Of a stretch of DNA of 64,000 nucleotides, positions 1 through 8,750 are shown piece by piece. The position numbers and the translations under genes were made by a program. Positions within the stretch are counted from its first letter, which is position 1; each line of letters begins with the position of its first letter. The DNA lies in assembly GCA_016715885.1 (NCBI GenBank), contig JADJXL010000025.1:620001-684000 (forward strand), written 5' to 3'. This stretch comes from Polyangiaceae bacterium (GTDB taxonomy: Bacteria > Myxococcota_A > Polyangia > Polyangiales > Polyangiaceae). The notes under the pieces are model-generated. The model was not told the DNA's origin. It saw only the letters and a program-made list of their open reading frames with translations, and did no database searches.

Positions 1-333
1 GAGATCTTCGATGGACGTCCACGTCGCTTCCATCTGCTGAAACGGCTCTGCATGCAAAATCTCGTTGATTTGGTCATTGACCATTTCATCGATGCGAGCC
101 ACGAGCTTTTGGATGTTCGTCTTGTCGATCATCCCCTCTTTCGGATCGATGTTGTACAGAATTGCCGCCATGCTCGCAGCAAACCGATCCTCTTCTTTGA
201 CCGCGTCGTCCGGCACGACTTCCCAGCCGTCTTTGACCATCGGCGTGAGTGCCAAGGCATTGTTGACCTTGACGTTCTCGGGCTCGAGCCGCACGTCCTT
301 CAATAGTTTCTCAAGCGTGATTGCATCAGCCAT
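1..333 (-). CDS. tssC: TssC (VipB/ImpC) T6SS sheath large subunit, N-terminal part, cut by window edge
   Basis: Reading from the ATG at 333 on the minus strand gives MADAITLEKLL and then, near residue 90, ILHAEPFQQMEATW. This matches the TssC family motif around 'LLHHPxFQxLEATWxGL'. The frame stays open to position 1, so only about 111 of the usual roughly 490 residues are present. TssC pairs with TssB to build the contractile sheath in the cytoplasm. TssB lies immediately upstream with a 39-base gap, the normal tssB-tssC order. Confidence 0.9.
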   Translation of the reverse strand, partial: MADAITLEKLLKDVRLEPENVKVNNALALTPMVKDGWEVVPDDAVKEEDRFAASMAAILYNIDPKEGMIDKTNIQKLVARIDEMVNDQINEILHAEPFQQMEATWTSIEDL

Positions 334-372
334 GATTCATCTCCACCCGAAGTCGTTATGACCCTGAGCCCT

Positions 373-936
373 TCAGCCTTCCGCCTTCGGCAACCCGGGC
401 GGCAATTGGAATCGTTCGAATCCCGTGAGCTCGCCCTTCAGCGCCGTCAAAGATGTTTCCTTGTCCTTGCTGATGGCCTGCAAGTCCTTGCGGAAATCTT
501 TGCTGTTGTCGATGTGCGCCTGGCCTTCGAGCAGCAATTTTTTCAAAAGCAAGAGCGCCCTGATCTTCGGCACGTTCTGCGCAATGTCCGCAGGCGTGAA
601 CGACTTCATCCCCTTGATGGGCAACGTCACTTCCATCTCGTTCGACCCGTCGTCACCCGGCTCGATGCAATCCTTCACCTTGACCGTGACCTTGAGGTCC
701 ATGTCGGCCATCACCTTGTTCAGGTTCTTGCCATCGAGACGTCGGATCGCGCGTTTGTCGAGGTCGACCAATTGATCCTTCGACTTGTTCTTCCCTTCCG
801 CAGTCGAGCCCGACAAATTCCCCATCACCAGCACGCGGAAGGGAAGCTCCAGCTCCTTCTTCTCGATACCTTGAGGAATTCGGTACGTGAGCGTGATTCT
901 CGACTTCGGTATCTCCGACTTTTCTTCCCTGGCCAT
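373..936 (-). CDS. tssB: TssB (VipA/ImpB) T6SS sheath small subunit
   Basis: This 187-residue protein has the TssB signature: PFRVLVMGNLSG near residue 35, then DLDKRAIRRLDG and NLNKVMADM, with a charged helical C-terminus. Its length is normal for the family. The ATG at 936 is preferred over the GTG six bases upstream because AAGGAG sits five to six bases before it. The protein forms the contractile sheath with TssC, encoded just downstream. Confidence 0.93.
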   Translation of the reverse strand: MAREEKSEIPKSRITLTYRIPQGIEKKELELPFRVLVMGNLSGSTAEGKNKSKDQLVDLDKRAIRRLDGKNLNKVMADMDLKVTVKVKDCIEPGDDGSNEMEVTLPIKGMKSFTPADIAQNVPKIRALLLLKKLLLEGQAHIDNSKDFRKDLQAISKDKETSLTALKGELTGFERFQLPPGLPKAEG

Positions 937-984
937 GACCACTCCTTCGTTTCGATGTCTCGACGACCTGAAATCCTTGTCCCG

Positions 985-1602
985 TCAACCCTCGGCCGCT
1001 CCCCATTTTTTCACGAACCGTTGCGTCGGCCCGAGCGCAAATTCGACGATCGACGTCTCGCCCGCCGCAGGAACGACCTGAAACTCGAATTTATACACGC
1101 GCGTCTCCGAATTTTCCGCAATGCGCGTCGGCTTGTTCGATATGAAAATCTGCACCTCCCCGCCCGTCGTATCGAGCGCCGCTTTCATGCGCCCCCCGTC
1201 CTTGACGAGCCCCGCCTCGAACCACTGCTTCTTTTCCTCGTCGTAGGAAATGATATAAAAGACCATTTCGAGCTTCGTGCTCGAAAGCGGCCGAGCAATT
1301 TTCGCGCGTATGTTCGCCGCAGTCCCCTGACTCACCCACGCGACGAAACGCATCGGATCGTCTTCTTCACCCGCAAATCGCAGACTCTCGAGAAGCCCGA
1401 TGCACTTGACCCGCGCGCCCGAAAGCACCCTCTGCCCCGGACTCGAGAACGGATTGCTCACCTCGATGTCGGGCGAGAGCGCAAGCCCTCCAAGCCCGCT
1501 CCAAACGAGCAAATACCCGACCGTCGCGCTCCCCTTCGGATCCATCGCGAATCCAAAACGGTGATCGCAGTCGAAGTCGAAGTCGTTCCCCTCTAGCTCC
1601 AC
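985..1602 (-). CDS. Unknown protein of the T6SS operon, possibly tube-like
   Basis: This 205-residue protein has no signal peptide or membrane segment. It is mostly beta-type sequence (SATVGYLLVW, KLEMVFYIISYDEE, VYKFEFQVVPAAG) and ends in an ALGPTQRFVKKWG segment. The only start in reach is the GTG at 1602. It sits between a long coiled-coil protein and tssB on the same strand. No gene typical of Hcp is seen elsewhere in the window, so a tube or tail-fibre-like role is possible. That is inference from position and fold-like composition, not from a recognised motif. Confidence 0.6.
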   Translation of the reverse strand: MELEGNDFDFDCDHRFGFAMDPKGSATVGYLLVWSGLGGLALSPDIEVSNPFSSPGQRVLSGARVKCIGLLESLRFAGEEDDPMRFVAWVSQGTAANIRAKIARPLSSTKLEMVFYIISYDEEKKQWFEAGLVKDGGRMKAALDTTGGEVQIFISNKPTRIAENSETRVYKFEFQVVPAAGETSIVEFALGPTQRFVKKWGAAEG

Positions 1603-1703
1603 AAGAGCGCCATCATCCGCCCATTCTCACCACAGATCCACTCTTTTCTGACGCCTTTCGGTAACTTTACGATGCCTGCTCATACGTCCACCATTCCGCA
1701 CGA

Positions 1704-3602
1704 CTACAGCGCCGCAACGTCCGCTCGCACCGCCGATAACGCCTGCATGATGCTCTGCCGCAATGCATCCACCGCAGGCTGCATCATCATCGCTTCTGAA
1801 ATCTTGTTCCGTATGGCGTCCACAGCACTCGCGTTCTCGCGTTTCAAAAGACCAACCTGATCATTCAGCCGCTTCTCGATCGCCGCAGCTTGCCGCTCGA
1901 CCCCCTGCGCCTGCTTCTCGATCGGTTTCACGAACACGTCCACGGCCGTAACAATTCGTTGCTCCTCCAACGAAATCTGCTGCTCGATGGAACCCACGAC
2001 CGTCGTCACTTGCACAACGAGCGCATCCACGGCTCCTTCGATTGGAAGGACAATCGCATCCGCCTGCGTTTTCAGCGCCGCGCGAGCATCGTCGATCTGC
2101 TTGCGCACCGCACCGAGCGCTTTGTCGACGTCCGCCTTCGCGCGATCGAGCACCGCTTCGAGCTGCGACACGAGCGTGTCCACCGCCTTCGTCATCGCCG
2201 CCTTCGCCGCTTGAATCTGCGCAATCACGGCGTTTTTCGCCGCATCGACGGTTTGTCGTAGCTGCGCCACCACGCTTTGCATCTGCGTACGCACGGTCTC
2301 GAGCGTCGTCGAAACTGGCACGATCGCCGCATCGACCGCACGCGATGTTTCGGTCGTGAACGTGTTGACAGCCTGCACGGCCTGCGTCTTCGCGGCGTTG
2401 ATCTGTCCTTGGATTTGCGTGCTGATCGTCGTGAACTGCGTCGTCGCCAAGGTCGCCGCGTTCGCGACTTGCGGCAACGCCGCTGCAACCGTCTGTTCGA
2501 TCGCATTGATCGTCGGCTTCACCAAAGGCTGCGGAAGTGCAGCCGCGGGAATGGCCTGAAGCGCCGACTTGCCCGTCGCAAAGAGGCCCTTCAGCTCACC
2601 CACGGTCGTGGAAAAGAGGCTCGAAAGCTGATCCAGCGCCTGAATGAGCGCGTGAAGCGGCGCCAGGATCTTCTTGGGAAATTCCTTCACCGTCGTACGA
2701 ATCGTCGCCAGCACCTGAAGCGCCGCCGCAATCGCCGCCTGCACCTGATCGATGAGCGATTGCAGCTCTCCAATCGTTTTCCTCTGCAATTCATCGAGCT
2801 TCGCAGTCGCCGCTTTCACGAGCTCGTTCAGCGACTTCTCGGTTTCGTCGAGCGTCTTCTTCATGTCGTCGATCGGGCCCATCACCTGCGTTTCGAGGCT
2901 TTTTCCAATGCCCCGGACCTGCTCGATGAGCGCCGTGATCTGTTTTTTCGCGGTCGCCGTCGAATTCTTCAGCGCCTGGCGTCCCGTATCGACCTGCCCA
3001 CTTGCCGTCTTGAGCCCTTGCCCGAGCTCCTTTTCCGCGGCTGCAATTTGCGATTCTAGTCCCGCGGAGAACGCTTCGATTTGTTGTTTTACCCGCTTGC
3101 GCTCGTCTTTTACGGCTTTATCCAGCCCCCCAATTTGTTTCACGAATGGATCGATGGCCGCATTCGCCTCCGTCGACAAACCTTTCGCCCGCTCCTCGAA
3201 CGTTTTTCCTTGCGCGTCGACTTCCTTCTGCAGCGGCTCTTTTGCTTCCTTCGTTCGTGATCGTAATGCTTCGACGTCTACCGTAGTCTGCGCGTCGATG
3301 TTTTTCAGTGCCAATTGAATGGACGCGTCCGCCACGACGCTCCAACCAAGGGTTTTCTGCGCCAATTGAGCTTTGATCGCTGCAATTTCAGCTTTTACAT
3401 CCGCGAGGAGCTTGTCGAGCGCCGTATTGACATCATTGCTCGGTTTGCTGATTTCAGTGCTGAGCTTTTTCCATTCACTGGCTACGTCCGCAGGCAAATT
3501 CCCAACCGTCTTTTGAATCGACGTCGCCGTGGCCTTCGTCTTCGTTTCGACTTTCGTCACCGAAGACGCCGCTGTATCGAACTTTGTCCAAACCGCTTGC
3601 AT
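1704..3602 (-). CDS. Long Ala-rich coiled-coil protein of the T6SS operon
   Basis: This 632-residue protein is almost entirely predicted helix with heptad-like repeats rich in Ala, Lys, Gln and Val (for example AAALQVLATIRTTVKEF and LVSQLEAVLDRAKADVDKAL). There is no signal peptide. Short breaks with proline occur near the middle (KKILAPLHALIQALDQ, AIPAAALPQPLVKPT). It lies between a 77-residue coiled-coil gene and the 205-residue gene, downstream of the VgrG-like spike. The pattern recalls tape-measure or apolipoprotein-like proteins, but no family is assigned. A scaffold or spike-delivered cargo role is inference. Confidence 0.75.
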   Translation of the reverse strand: MQAVWTKFDTAASSVTKVETKTKATATSIQKTVGNLPADVASEWKKLSTEISKPSNDVNTALDKLLADVKAEIAAIKAQLAQKTLGWSVVADASIQLALKNIDAQTTVDVEALRSRTKEAKEPLQKEVDAQGKTFEERAKGLSTEANAAIDPFVKQIGGLDKAVKDERKRVKQQIEAFSAGLESQIAAAEKELGQGLKTASGQVDTGRQALKNSTATAKKQITALIEQVRGIGKSLETQVMGPIDDMKKTLDETEKSLNELVKAATAKLDELQRKTIGELQSLIDQVQAAIAAALQVLATIRTTVKEFPKKILAPLHALIQALDQLSSLFSTTVGELKGLFATGKSALQAIPAAALPQPLVKPTINAIEQTVAAALPQVANAATLATTQFTTISTQIQGQINAAKTQAVQAVNTFTTETSRAVDAAIVPVSTTLETVRTQMQSVVAQLRQTVDAAKNAVIAQIQAAKAAMTKAVDTLVSQLEAVLDRAKADVDKALGAVRKQIDDARAALKTQADAIVLPIEGAVDALVVQVTTVVGSIEQQISLEEQRIVTAVDVFVKPIEKQAQGVERQAAAIEKRLNDQVGLLKRENASAVDAIRNKISEAMMMQPAVDALRQSIMQALSAVRADVAAL

Positions 3603-3614
3603 CTCGTCCGTTCC

Positions 3615-3848
3615 TCAGGCCGGCGGCGACATCTTTTTCAGCATCGCTCGCGCTCCGCCGAGTTTTTGCTTTCCTTCGGATTCCGCCTTTTTGATGTTCG
3701 CATCGGCGCGGCCCAAAATGCCGAGCGCCTCGGCGTCCATCGTCGCCGCGTCCTTTTCGACGAGTTTTGCTTGACCTTCGATGGTCGCGAGCAAAAGTCG
3801 CAGTTTCCCCTCGATCGCCGCGAGTTTCGCCTTCAGCTCTCCAAACAC
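3615..3848 (-). CDS. Small coiled-coil protein, T6SS operon
   Basis: This 77-residue helical protein starts at GTG 3848, with GGAGAGGG about five bases upstream. It reads FGELKAKLAAIEGKLRLL and ends KLGGARAMLKKMSPPA. It is separated by 12 bases from each neighbour (VgrG-like upstream, long coiled-coil downstream), which supports translation as part of one operon. The composition resembles the helical tail of the VgrG-like protein, so it may pack against it. The function is unknown. Confidence 0.65.
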   Translation of the reverse strand: MFGELKAKLAAIEGKLRLLLATIEGQAKLVEKDAATMDAEALGILGRADANIKKAESEGKQKLGGARAMLKKMSPPA

Positions 3849-3860
3849 GAAACCCTCTCC

Positions 3861-5831
3861 TTACGCGTAGAGCGCCTGCACGAGCGCCGCTTTTGCTTCG
3901 TCCACCATTGCCGTTGCTTCCACGATCGCCTCCGTTGCCGACGACATCATCGTTTGCAATTCCCCTTCGGCTGCGGCGATTTTTGCACCAATCGTCGCGG
4001 CCGACGCCGATAGCTCACCTTCCACTTCGGCGGTCGCAGCTTCGAGCGACGCCGTCGCGCTGCCCATCGATGATTCGAACGTACCCGATATTTTGGCAAT
4101 GCTCGAGCGCACTTCCGCGCCCACTTCGTCAACCGCTGCATCGACCTTGGGCGTCACGTCGTATTTCGGCTCGGGCGCAGGCGCCTCTTCCAGTTCTTCC
4201 ACGACAAACCGAATGACACCCTCGGAGACCGTAATCGTCTGCGTGTCCCCCGCGAGCTTCCGGACGATCGTCAATTTCGGTTTGGCTTCCTCGTACACGT
4301 GACGAGCCACCGTTTCGTCCTTGTCCCGCTTGCCGAGAATGATCTGATCACCTTGCGTCGTTTGCGCAAGTCTTCCGGCCCAATCGAGGTATCCGACGAT
4401 TTCCGCGCGATTGAAAAAAAGCGCCACGAGCACGCGCTGATGCTTGTACGCCGGGAAGAAAAAGTGCCCCGGTTGATAATCCGGAACAAACGGCGTCTTC
4501 ACGATTTTGTTCCACAAGGGAATGTTCACGCGATATGCATGCAGCGCATCCATTTCATTTTCCTGCGCCGTCCACGTTCGATCGTCGTCACCGCCAGATG
4601 CCGCAAGCACCTTGCCTTCCACGATGATCGGATACTGCGGCCGATGAAATGCAGGCAACCGCGGCCGCGGATCGTTCTCTTGTTCCGCGGACAAACGGTA
4701 TGTCAAGTGAAACACGGCCGAATCATCATCGGGATCGCCCACATCCACGGGCGCATCGATTCGTGCATCGAGCTCCACTTCGTAAACACGATACGTTTTC
4801 CCTGCCGGAAAGAGCGCCGCACTGAATTCTTCTCCGAGCGATACGTTCGTATTCGGAGGTGCAAATGCGGGCGGAAGCCTGTGAAATGTCAAATCGATGC
4901 CTGCCGGCCCAGCGTCGAGGCGCGCCGTTTCCACACGAACGCGGCGATCCATTTCCGTTTGAATGGGCGAACGAAGAAGGGCGTCTCGGCGAACGCCCGT
5001 CACTGCATTCGAATTTGTTATCGACTTCTTGCGCGTCGCGGCTTCGCTGTAGGCATTGAGCACCGAGGCCGCACGCCGTAATGGTTCCGACGGGCGCGTA
5101 CGCAAATGCTGCACGATGTCGGGATCGACCATGAGCTTTTGCTTGCTCTTCGACTTTGCTGCGGCAAACTTGTATTTCGCTTTTTCCGCATCGAGCTCGA
5201 GTATGCCGTGGTGTTCGTACACGAACCAAATGACCAAATCATAAAAGGTCGCAGGGCCCTCGCTGCCCGCACCAATGCAAAGCATGTCCATGGACTCGTC
5301 GAGCGCATTCCAGGACGCATCGAGCTGCATGCCTGGCGCGACGTAGGCCGTGAGCACGTCTTTCATCGAAGCGCTCGTGAGCAATTCGAGAGGCCTGTGC
5401 TGGCCCCAAAAAACGCGCGCCGGATCGAGAAACCGAATGGAGTATCGTCGCAACACGATGGGGATTCCGGTCTTGTCGTCCGCCGTGGTTTCGAGCAAAC
5501 GCCGCCAAGTGACCGGCCCCTGCAATTTCCACGGCGGAGAATCTTCGTCCGCATACCCCTCATTTCCGTTTGCAAGCGTGAGCGTAGCGGTGATGAGGTC
5601 GGTCGTGATGAAGCTCGAAAAAACCGTGTCCGGCACGCCGTCGCAAACGACACCGAAAACGACTTCGGCCTCGAAGTCGTACGTGGTCGCTTTGATCCAG
5701 ATGCGTTCGAGGCTCCCGGCGGGAAACGAAAACGATTCGCCGCCAATGACGAGGTCGAGCGTTCCGACGATGCGATCAGAAAAAGTGGCACGCGAAGGGG
5801 ATGGGCCTGGCGCACGAGCCGACACGGGCAT
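3861..5831 (-). CDS. Divergent VgrG-like (TssI) spike protein with helical C-terminal extension
   Basis: This 656-residue protein has a beta-rich N-terminal half resembling the gp27-like part of VgrG (FSFPAGSLERIWIKATTYDFEAEV, then LRRYSIRFLDPARVFW and a LTSASMKDVLTAYV helix). It then has an OB-like segment (PGHFFFPAYKHQRVLVALFF, EIVGYLDWAGR), as expected for gp5/VgrG. The last 110 residues are an Ala/Glu-rich coiled coil (from about 545) instead of the usual beta-helix. A separate beta-helical protein is encoded at 18529-19185. It starts the second block of the T6SS locus. VgrG is the closest fit, although the sequence is divergent. Confidence 0.72.
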   Translation of the reverse strand: MPVSARAPGPSPSRATFSDRIVGTLDLVIGGESFSFPAGSLERIWIKATTYDFEAEVVFGVVCDGVPDTVFSSFITTDLITATLTLANGNEGYADEDSPPWKLQGPVTWRRLLETTADDKTGIPIVLRRYSIRFLDPARVFWGQHRPLELLTSASMKDVLTAYVAPGMQLDASWNALDESMDMLCIGAGSEGPATFYDLVIWFVYEHHGILELDAEKAKYKFAAAKSKSKQKLMVDPDIVQHLRTRPSEPLRRAASVLNAYSEAATRKKSITNSNAVTGVRRDALLRSPIQTEMDRRVRVETARLDAGPAGIDLTFHRLPPAFAPPNTNVSLGEEFSAALFPAGKTYRVYEVELDARIDAPVDVGDPDDDSAVFHLTYRLSAEQENDPRPRLPAFHRPQYPIIVEGKVLAASGGDDDRTWTAQENEMDALHAYRVNIPLWNKIVKTPFVPDYQPGHFFFPAYKHQRVLVALFFNRAEIVGYLDWAGRLAQTTQGDQIILGKRDKDETVARHVYEEAKPKLTIVRKLAGDTQTITVSEGVIRFVVEELEEAPAPEPKYDVTPKVDAAVDEVGAEVRSSIAKISGTFESSMGSATASLEAATAEVEGELSASAATIGAKIAAAEGELQTMMSSATEAIVEATAMVDEAKAALVQALYA

Positions 5832-6111
5832 CGACGAAGGGGTGCCATGGGCGGGAGGACAGGGGCAAGTTTTTCGGCAAATCGATGCATCAGTCTTTTA
5901 ACATTTGTACCATGATCAACAAATTGGAAACGCATGTACAGGGCGCTCGAGGGCGCATGAGACGTTTGCGTGCCACCTTGCGCCAATTCCGACATCCATG
6001 ACACATGCAAAATCCGTCGCTCGCGCGCATTCATTGCGTTACCGCCAGGGCGGCCCGTGCGACCATCACATTGCACGGCCATCGGCACGCTCGTTGCTCA
6101 CGTGCGCCGGC
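5832..6111. other. Divergent intergenic region between T6SS spike gene and serpin gene
   Basis: These 280 bases must hold the promoters for the leftward T6SS block and the rightward serpin gene. Weak open frames cross it on both strands, but none has a credible start or protein-like composition. No clear sigma70 or sigma54 box pair was found by eye. Confidence 0.4.
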
Positions 6112-7419
6112 ATGAAAACCCTATCCATTCTCCCCTTGGTTCTCTCCCTTTCCACGCTCGCATGTACCACCACGGTCGAGCCCAATCCCGCGGCTCCCGT
6201 GGACGCCGAATGCCATGACGCAACGAAGGCGGGTTGCGTGATTCGTTCGAGTCAGCAGCGCATTCAAACGCCAGACGTTCCAAGTGCCGACCTCGCGGCC
6301 CTCGTCCAAGGCAATACGGACTTCGCCGCAGACCTTTATCAGCGCCTGCGCACCGAACCCGGCAACTTTTTCTATTCGCCACACAGCATTTCGAGCGCCC
6401 TCGGCATGACGTGGGCCGGCGCGCGAACTCAAACCGAAAAGGACATGGCGTCGGCATTGCATTTCACGCTGCCGCAAGCTCAATTCCATCCCGCCATGAA
6501 TGCGCTGGACCTCGAGCTGGCGAGCCGCGGCGAAGGTGCACAAGGCGCCGATGGTGGCGTGTTCCGACTCAACATCGCCAATGCACTCTGGGGCCAAGTC
6601 GGCTACCATTTCGAGAGCGATTTCCTCGATGTGCTCGGGCTGAATTACGGCGCCGGCATGCACATCGTCGACTTCGAAACGCAATCACTCCAAGCGGTCG
6701 ATTTGATCAATGGTTGGGTCGAAAAGAAGACCGAAAACCGCATCAAAGACATCCTCTCGCCCGATTCGGTGGACTCCAGCACGAGGCTCGTCCTGACGAA
6801 TGCCGTGTATTTCAATGCGGCGTGGCAAACGCCTTTCGAGCCCGCCCAAACGAAGCCCGGAACGTTTACGACGCAAGCCGGAACGATGGTGACGGTGCCC
6901 ATGATGCACGGAAGTCTCGAAGTGCCTTATGGCGCAGGCGCGGACTACGTCGCCGTGGAGCTGCCGTATGATGGTGGCGAACTATCGATGGTGCTCGTGC
7001 TGCCCAACGACTTGGCAGCGTTCGAAGCGAGCCTGACGGGCGCCAAGATGGACCAGATCGTCGGCTCGCTCAGCCATCACATGGTCGACACGACGATGCC
7101 GACGTTCGAGTTCGAATCGAAGTTTGGCCTGGTCGATCCATTGAAGGACATGGGGATGGGCATTGCATTCTCGGATGGGGCCGACTTCTCGGGCATCAAT
7201 GGCAAGGGCGGGCTCGTCATCACGGACGTGATTCACCAATCGTTCGTGAAGGTGAATGAAGCGGGCACGGAAGCGGCAGCAGCGACGGCCGTCATCGTGG
7301 GCGAGACGAGCGTTCCCGAGCCGGCGACGATTTCATTGGACAAACCCTTCGTGTTCTTCATCCGCGACTTCAAGACGAAGGCGGTGCTCTTCGTCGGTCG
7401 CGTCGCTGATCCTTCCTGA
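6112..7419 (+). CDS. Serpin (serine protease inhibitor) lipoprotein
   Basis: This 435-residue protein starts at the ATG at 6112. A lipoprotein signal runs to a Cys in SLSTLACTTT. The serpin fold is clear: NFFYSPHSISSALGMTWAGA, NIANALWGQ, LVLTNAVYFNAAWQTPF, and the C-terminal DKPFVFFIRDFKTKAVLFVGR. The reactive-loop hinge GTEAAAATA (about residues 384-392) has the small residues needed for loop insertion, so it should be inhibitory. Counting from the hinge puts P1-P1' near Thr-Ser in VGETSVPEP; this position is inferred. Surface anchoring suggests protection from host, prey or self proteases. Confidence 0.95.
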   Translation: MKTLSILPLVLSLSTLACTTTVEPNPAAPVDAECHDATKAGCVIRSSQQRIQTPDVPSADLAALVQGNTDFAADLYQRLRTEPGNFFYSPHSISSALGMTWAGARTQTEKDMASALHFTLPQAQFHPAMNALDLELASRGEGAQGADGGVFRLNIANALWGQVGYHFESDFLDVLGLNYGAGMHIVDFETQSLQAVDLINGWVEKKTENRIKDILSPDSVDSSTRLVLTNAVYFNAAWQTPFEPAQTKPGTFTTQAGTMVTVPMMHGSLEVPYGAGADYVAVELPYDGGELSMVLVLPNDLAAFEASLTGAKMDQIVGSLSHHMVDTTMPTFEFESKFGLVDPLKDMGMGIAFSDGADFSGINGKGGLVITDVIHQSFVKVNEAGTEAAAATAVIVGETSVPEPATISLDKPFVFFIRDFKTKAVLFVGRVADPS

Positions 7420-7598
7420 GCGCCCGGTCGACGGCTTGCGCGAACACGTCGTCGTCCGTGGTCATGGATTCGCGGATGTCGGCGACGATGTTCGGCTCTT
7501 GTTCCCGCGGCGCCGCGGTCGTCACGCTGCGAGGCTGGCCAGAAGGCGGTGCATTGGGTTCGTCAAGGCCAATCCGTTTTTCGGGCGCAACCTCCAAG
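7420..7598 (-). pseudogene. Orphaned C-terminal reading frame, probably displaced tail of the ECF sigma gene
   Basis: On the minus strand this stretch reads EVAPEKRIGLDEPNAPPSG and ends RESMTTDDDVFAQAVDRALR plus a basic tail, with a stop near 7370. It begins with a near-copy of the sigma gene's own EVAPVEQIGLDEP segment at 7888-7925. It lacks its own start. The simplest reading is that it is the former tail of the sigma protein, cut off by the small lipoprotein frame at 7599-7862. It overlaps the end of the serpin gene on the other strand. Confidence 0.4.
7557..7594. repeat. Direct repeat, copy B (38 bp, 34/38 identical to 7888-7925)
   Basis: The 38 bases beginning GGTTCGTCAAGGCCAATC recur 331 bases away with four mismatches. 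The two copies flank the small lipoprotein frame at 7599-7862. On the minus strand both encode an EVAP..-IGLDEP peptide, so they probably arose by duplication of part of the sigma gene. Confidence 0.8.
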
Positions 7599-8750
7599 TC
7601 ACTGACAACCCTTGGGCGCCGGGCGTAGGCCCATCCTTGCGCACCAATCTGCTTTTGAGAGGCAGGATTCGCCGCGCATTCTCTGGTTTTCGCACATTTG
7701 CACCCATGGATCTCCGCTGCCGTCTCGCTCCGCTGGCTCTTGGGGCGGAGCTGTATGTTGTTCGGCGCCGGCACAGCCGAGTTGGGTCATGGCGGAGGCT
7801 ATGAGAAAAGCAAAGGGAACAAGGGATCCTTGGATACAAATGGCGACGCTGTTCGACTTCATGACGGCAGCAGACCATTGCTCGTCGGGTTCGTCAAGGC
7901 CAATCTGTTCTACGGGTGCAACCTCGACGGGCATCGGCGGCGCGGTAACATCCATGCTGGGTGTCTCTGGCAGGGCCAATGACACCGCCGATGGTGCGTC
8001 CTGACGTACCGTCATGGCTGTGGAGCTCGCAGGCACCACGATACCGCAAGCCACGGTCACGGTCATCGCGCATGCCGTTTGCCCTGCGTGCGGAAGCAAG
8101 CGCGACACGTGCCTTGCCAAACGAGCTCCCTGGGCGCGGGCGTTTTTCACGACGAGCAAGACGGTGGCGACGATGATCGCTTTCAGGGCGGCGCGCAGCA
8201 AGCCCAGCACCCGATAAAAACGCGAATACGCCGTCGACGGGGCCAGTTTCCGCGCTCGGGCAAACTCCGTGATGTCTTTGTCTTCGACAAAACGCGCCAG
8301 CAAAAGAGCTTGGTCTTCGGCGTCGAGCGAGGCCAACGCTTCTTGCAACGCTTTGCGCACGCCGACATCCGGGACACGAGCCGGTGTGGAAAGCAATTGG
8401 GCGATTTCTTCATCCGATACCTCGCGACACAGGCGTAATCGCTCGTCGGCGTTGCGGGTGGTCAGGGCAGCATATCTCGCAAGCTCACACATCCATCCAA
8501 TGAACCTTTCGCGCTCGGCGCTGGACACTCGCTCCGAAATGGGTTTTTCTAGGGCCGTCACGAAGGCATCATGAACCACATCCATGCGGTCGATATGTGC
8601 AGGACACCCTACTTTCCCCACGATACCCAGCATCGCCTTGATCAGCTCGTCGAACTCGGTTTTGGTCAACCCGAAGGCCAAGGCAAACCGGCGACTGTTG
8701 GAAGGCTTGGGCGGATCGTCGGGTGGTTCGGTCGGCGGTCGGTGACTCAT
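7599..8750 (-). CDS. ECF-like sigma factor with membrane segment, fused in frame to a small lipoprotein
   Basis: This 383-residue protein starts at the ATG at 8750. Residues about 20-190 look like an ECF sigma factor: RMDVVHDAFVTAL in region 2, then LDAEDQALLLARFVEDKDITEFARARKLAPSTAYSRF as a region-4 helix-turn-helix. A membrane helix follows (ALKAIIVATVLLVV). After a Pro-rich linker the frame runs without a stop into MKSNSVAICIQ and a lipobox TQLGC, ending with a Cys-containing tail. The last 87 residues (7599-7862) could be translated separately as a lipoprotein. A membrane-tethered sigma factor is unusual. Confidence 0.7.
   Translation of the reverse strand: MSHRPPTEPPDDPPKPSNSRRFALAFGLTKTEFDELIKAMLGIVGKVGCPAHIDRMDVVHDAFVTALEKPISERVSSAERERFIGWMCELARYAALTTRNADERLRLCREVSDEEIAQLLSTPARVPDVGVRKALQEALASLDAEDQALLLARFVEDKDITEFARARKLAPSTAYSRFYRVLGLLRAALKAIIVATVLLVVKNARAQGARLARHVSRLLPHAGQTACAMTVTVACGIVVPASSTAMTVRQDAPSAVSLALPETPSMDVTAPPMPVEVAPVEQIGLDEPDEQWSAAVMKSNSVAICIQGSLVPFAFLIASAMTQLGCAGAEQHTAPPQEPAERDGSGDPWVQMCENQRMRGESCLSKADWCARMGLRPAPKGCQ
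7888..7925. repeat. Direct repeat, copy A (38 bp, 34/38 identical to 7557-7594)
   Basis: This is the partner of the repeat at 7557-7594. It lies inside the ECF sigma/lipoprotein fusion frame, just before the junction DEQWSAAVMKSNS. Confidence 0.8.

Noticed and set aside
358..1596. Long open frame on the plus strand over tssB
   Set aside because: It has an Arg/Leu-rich, non-protein-like sequence and is the shadow of the clear T6SS genes on the minus strand.
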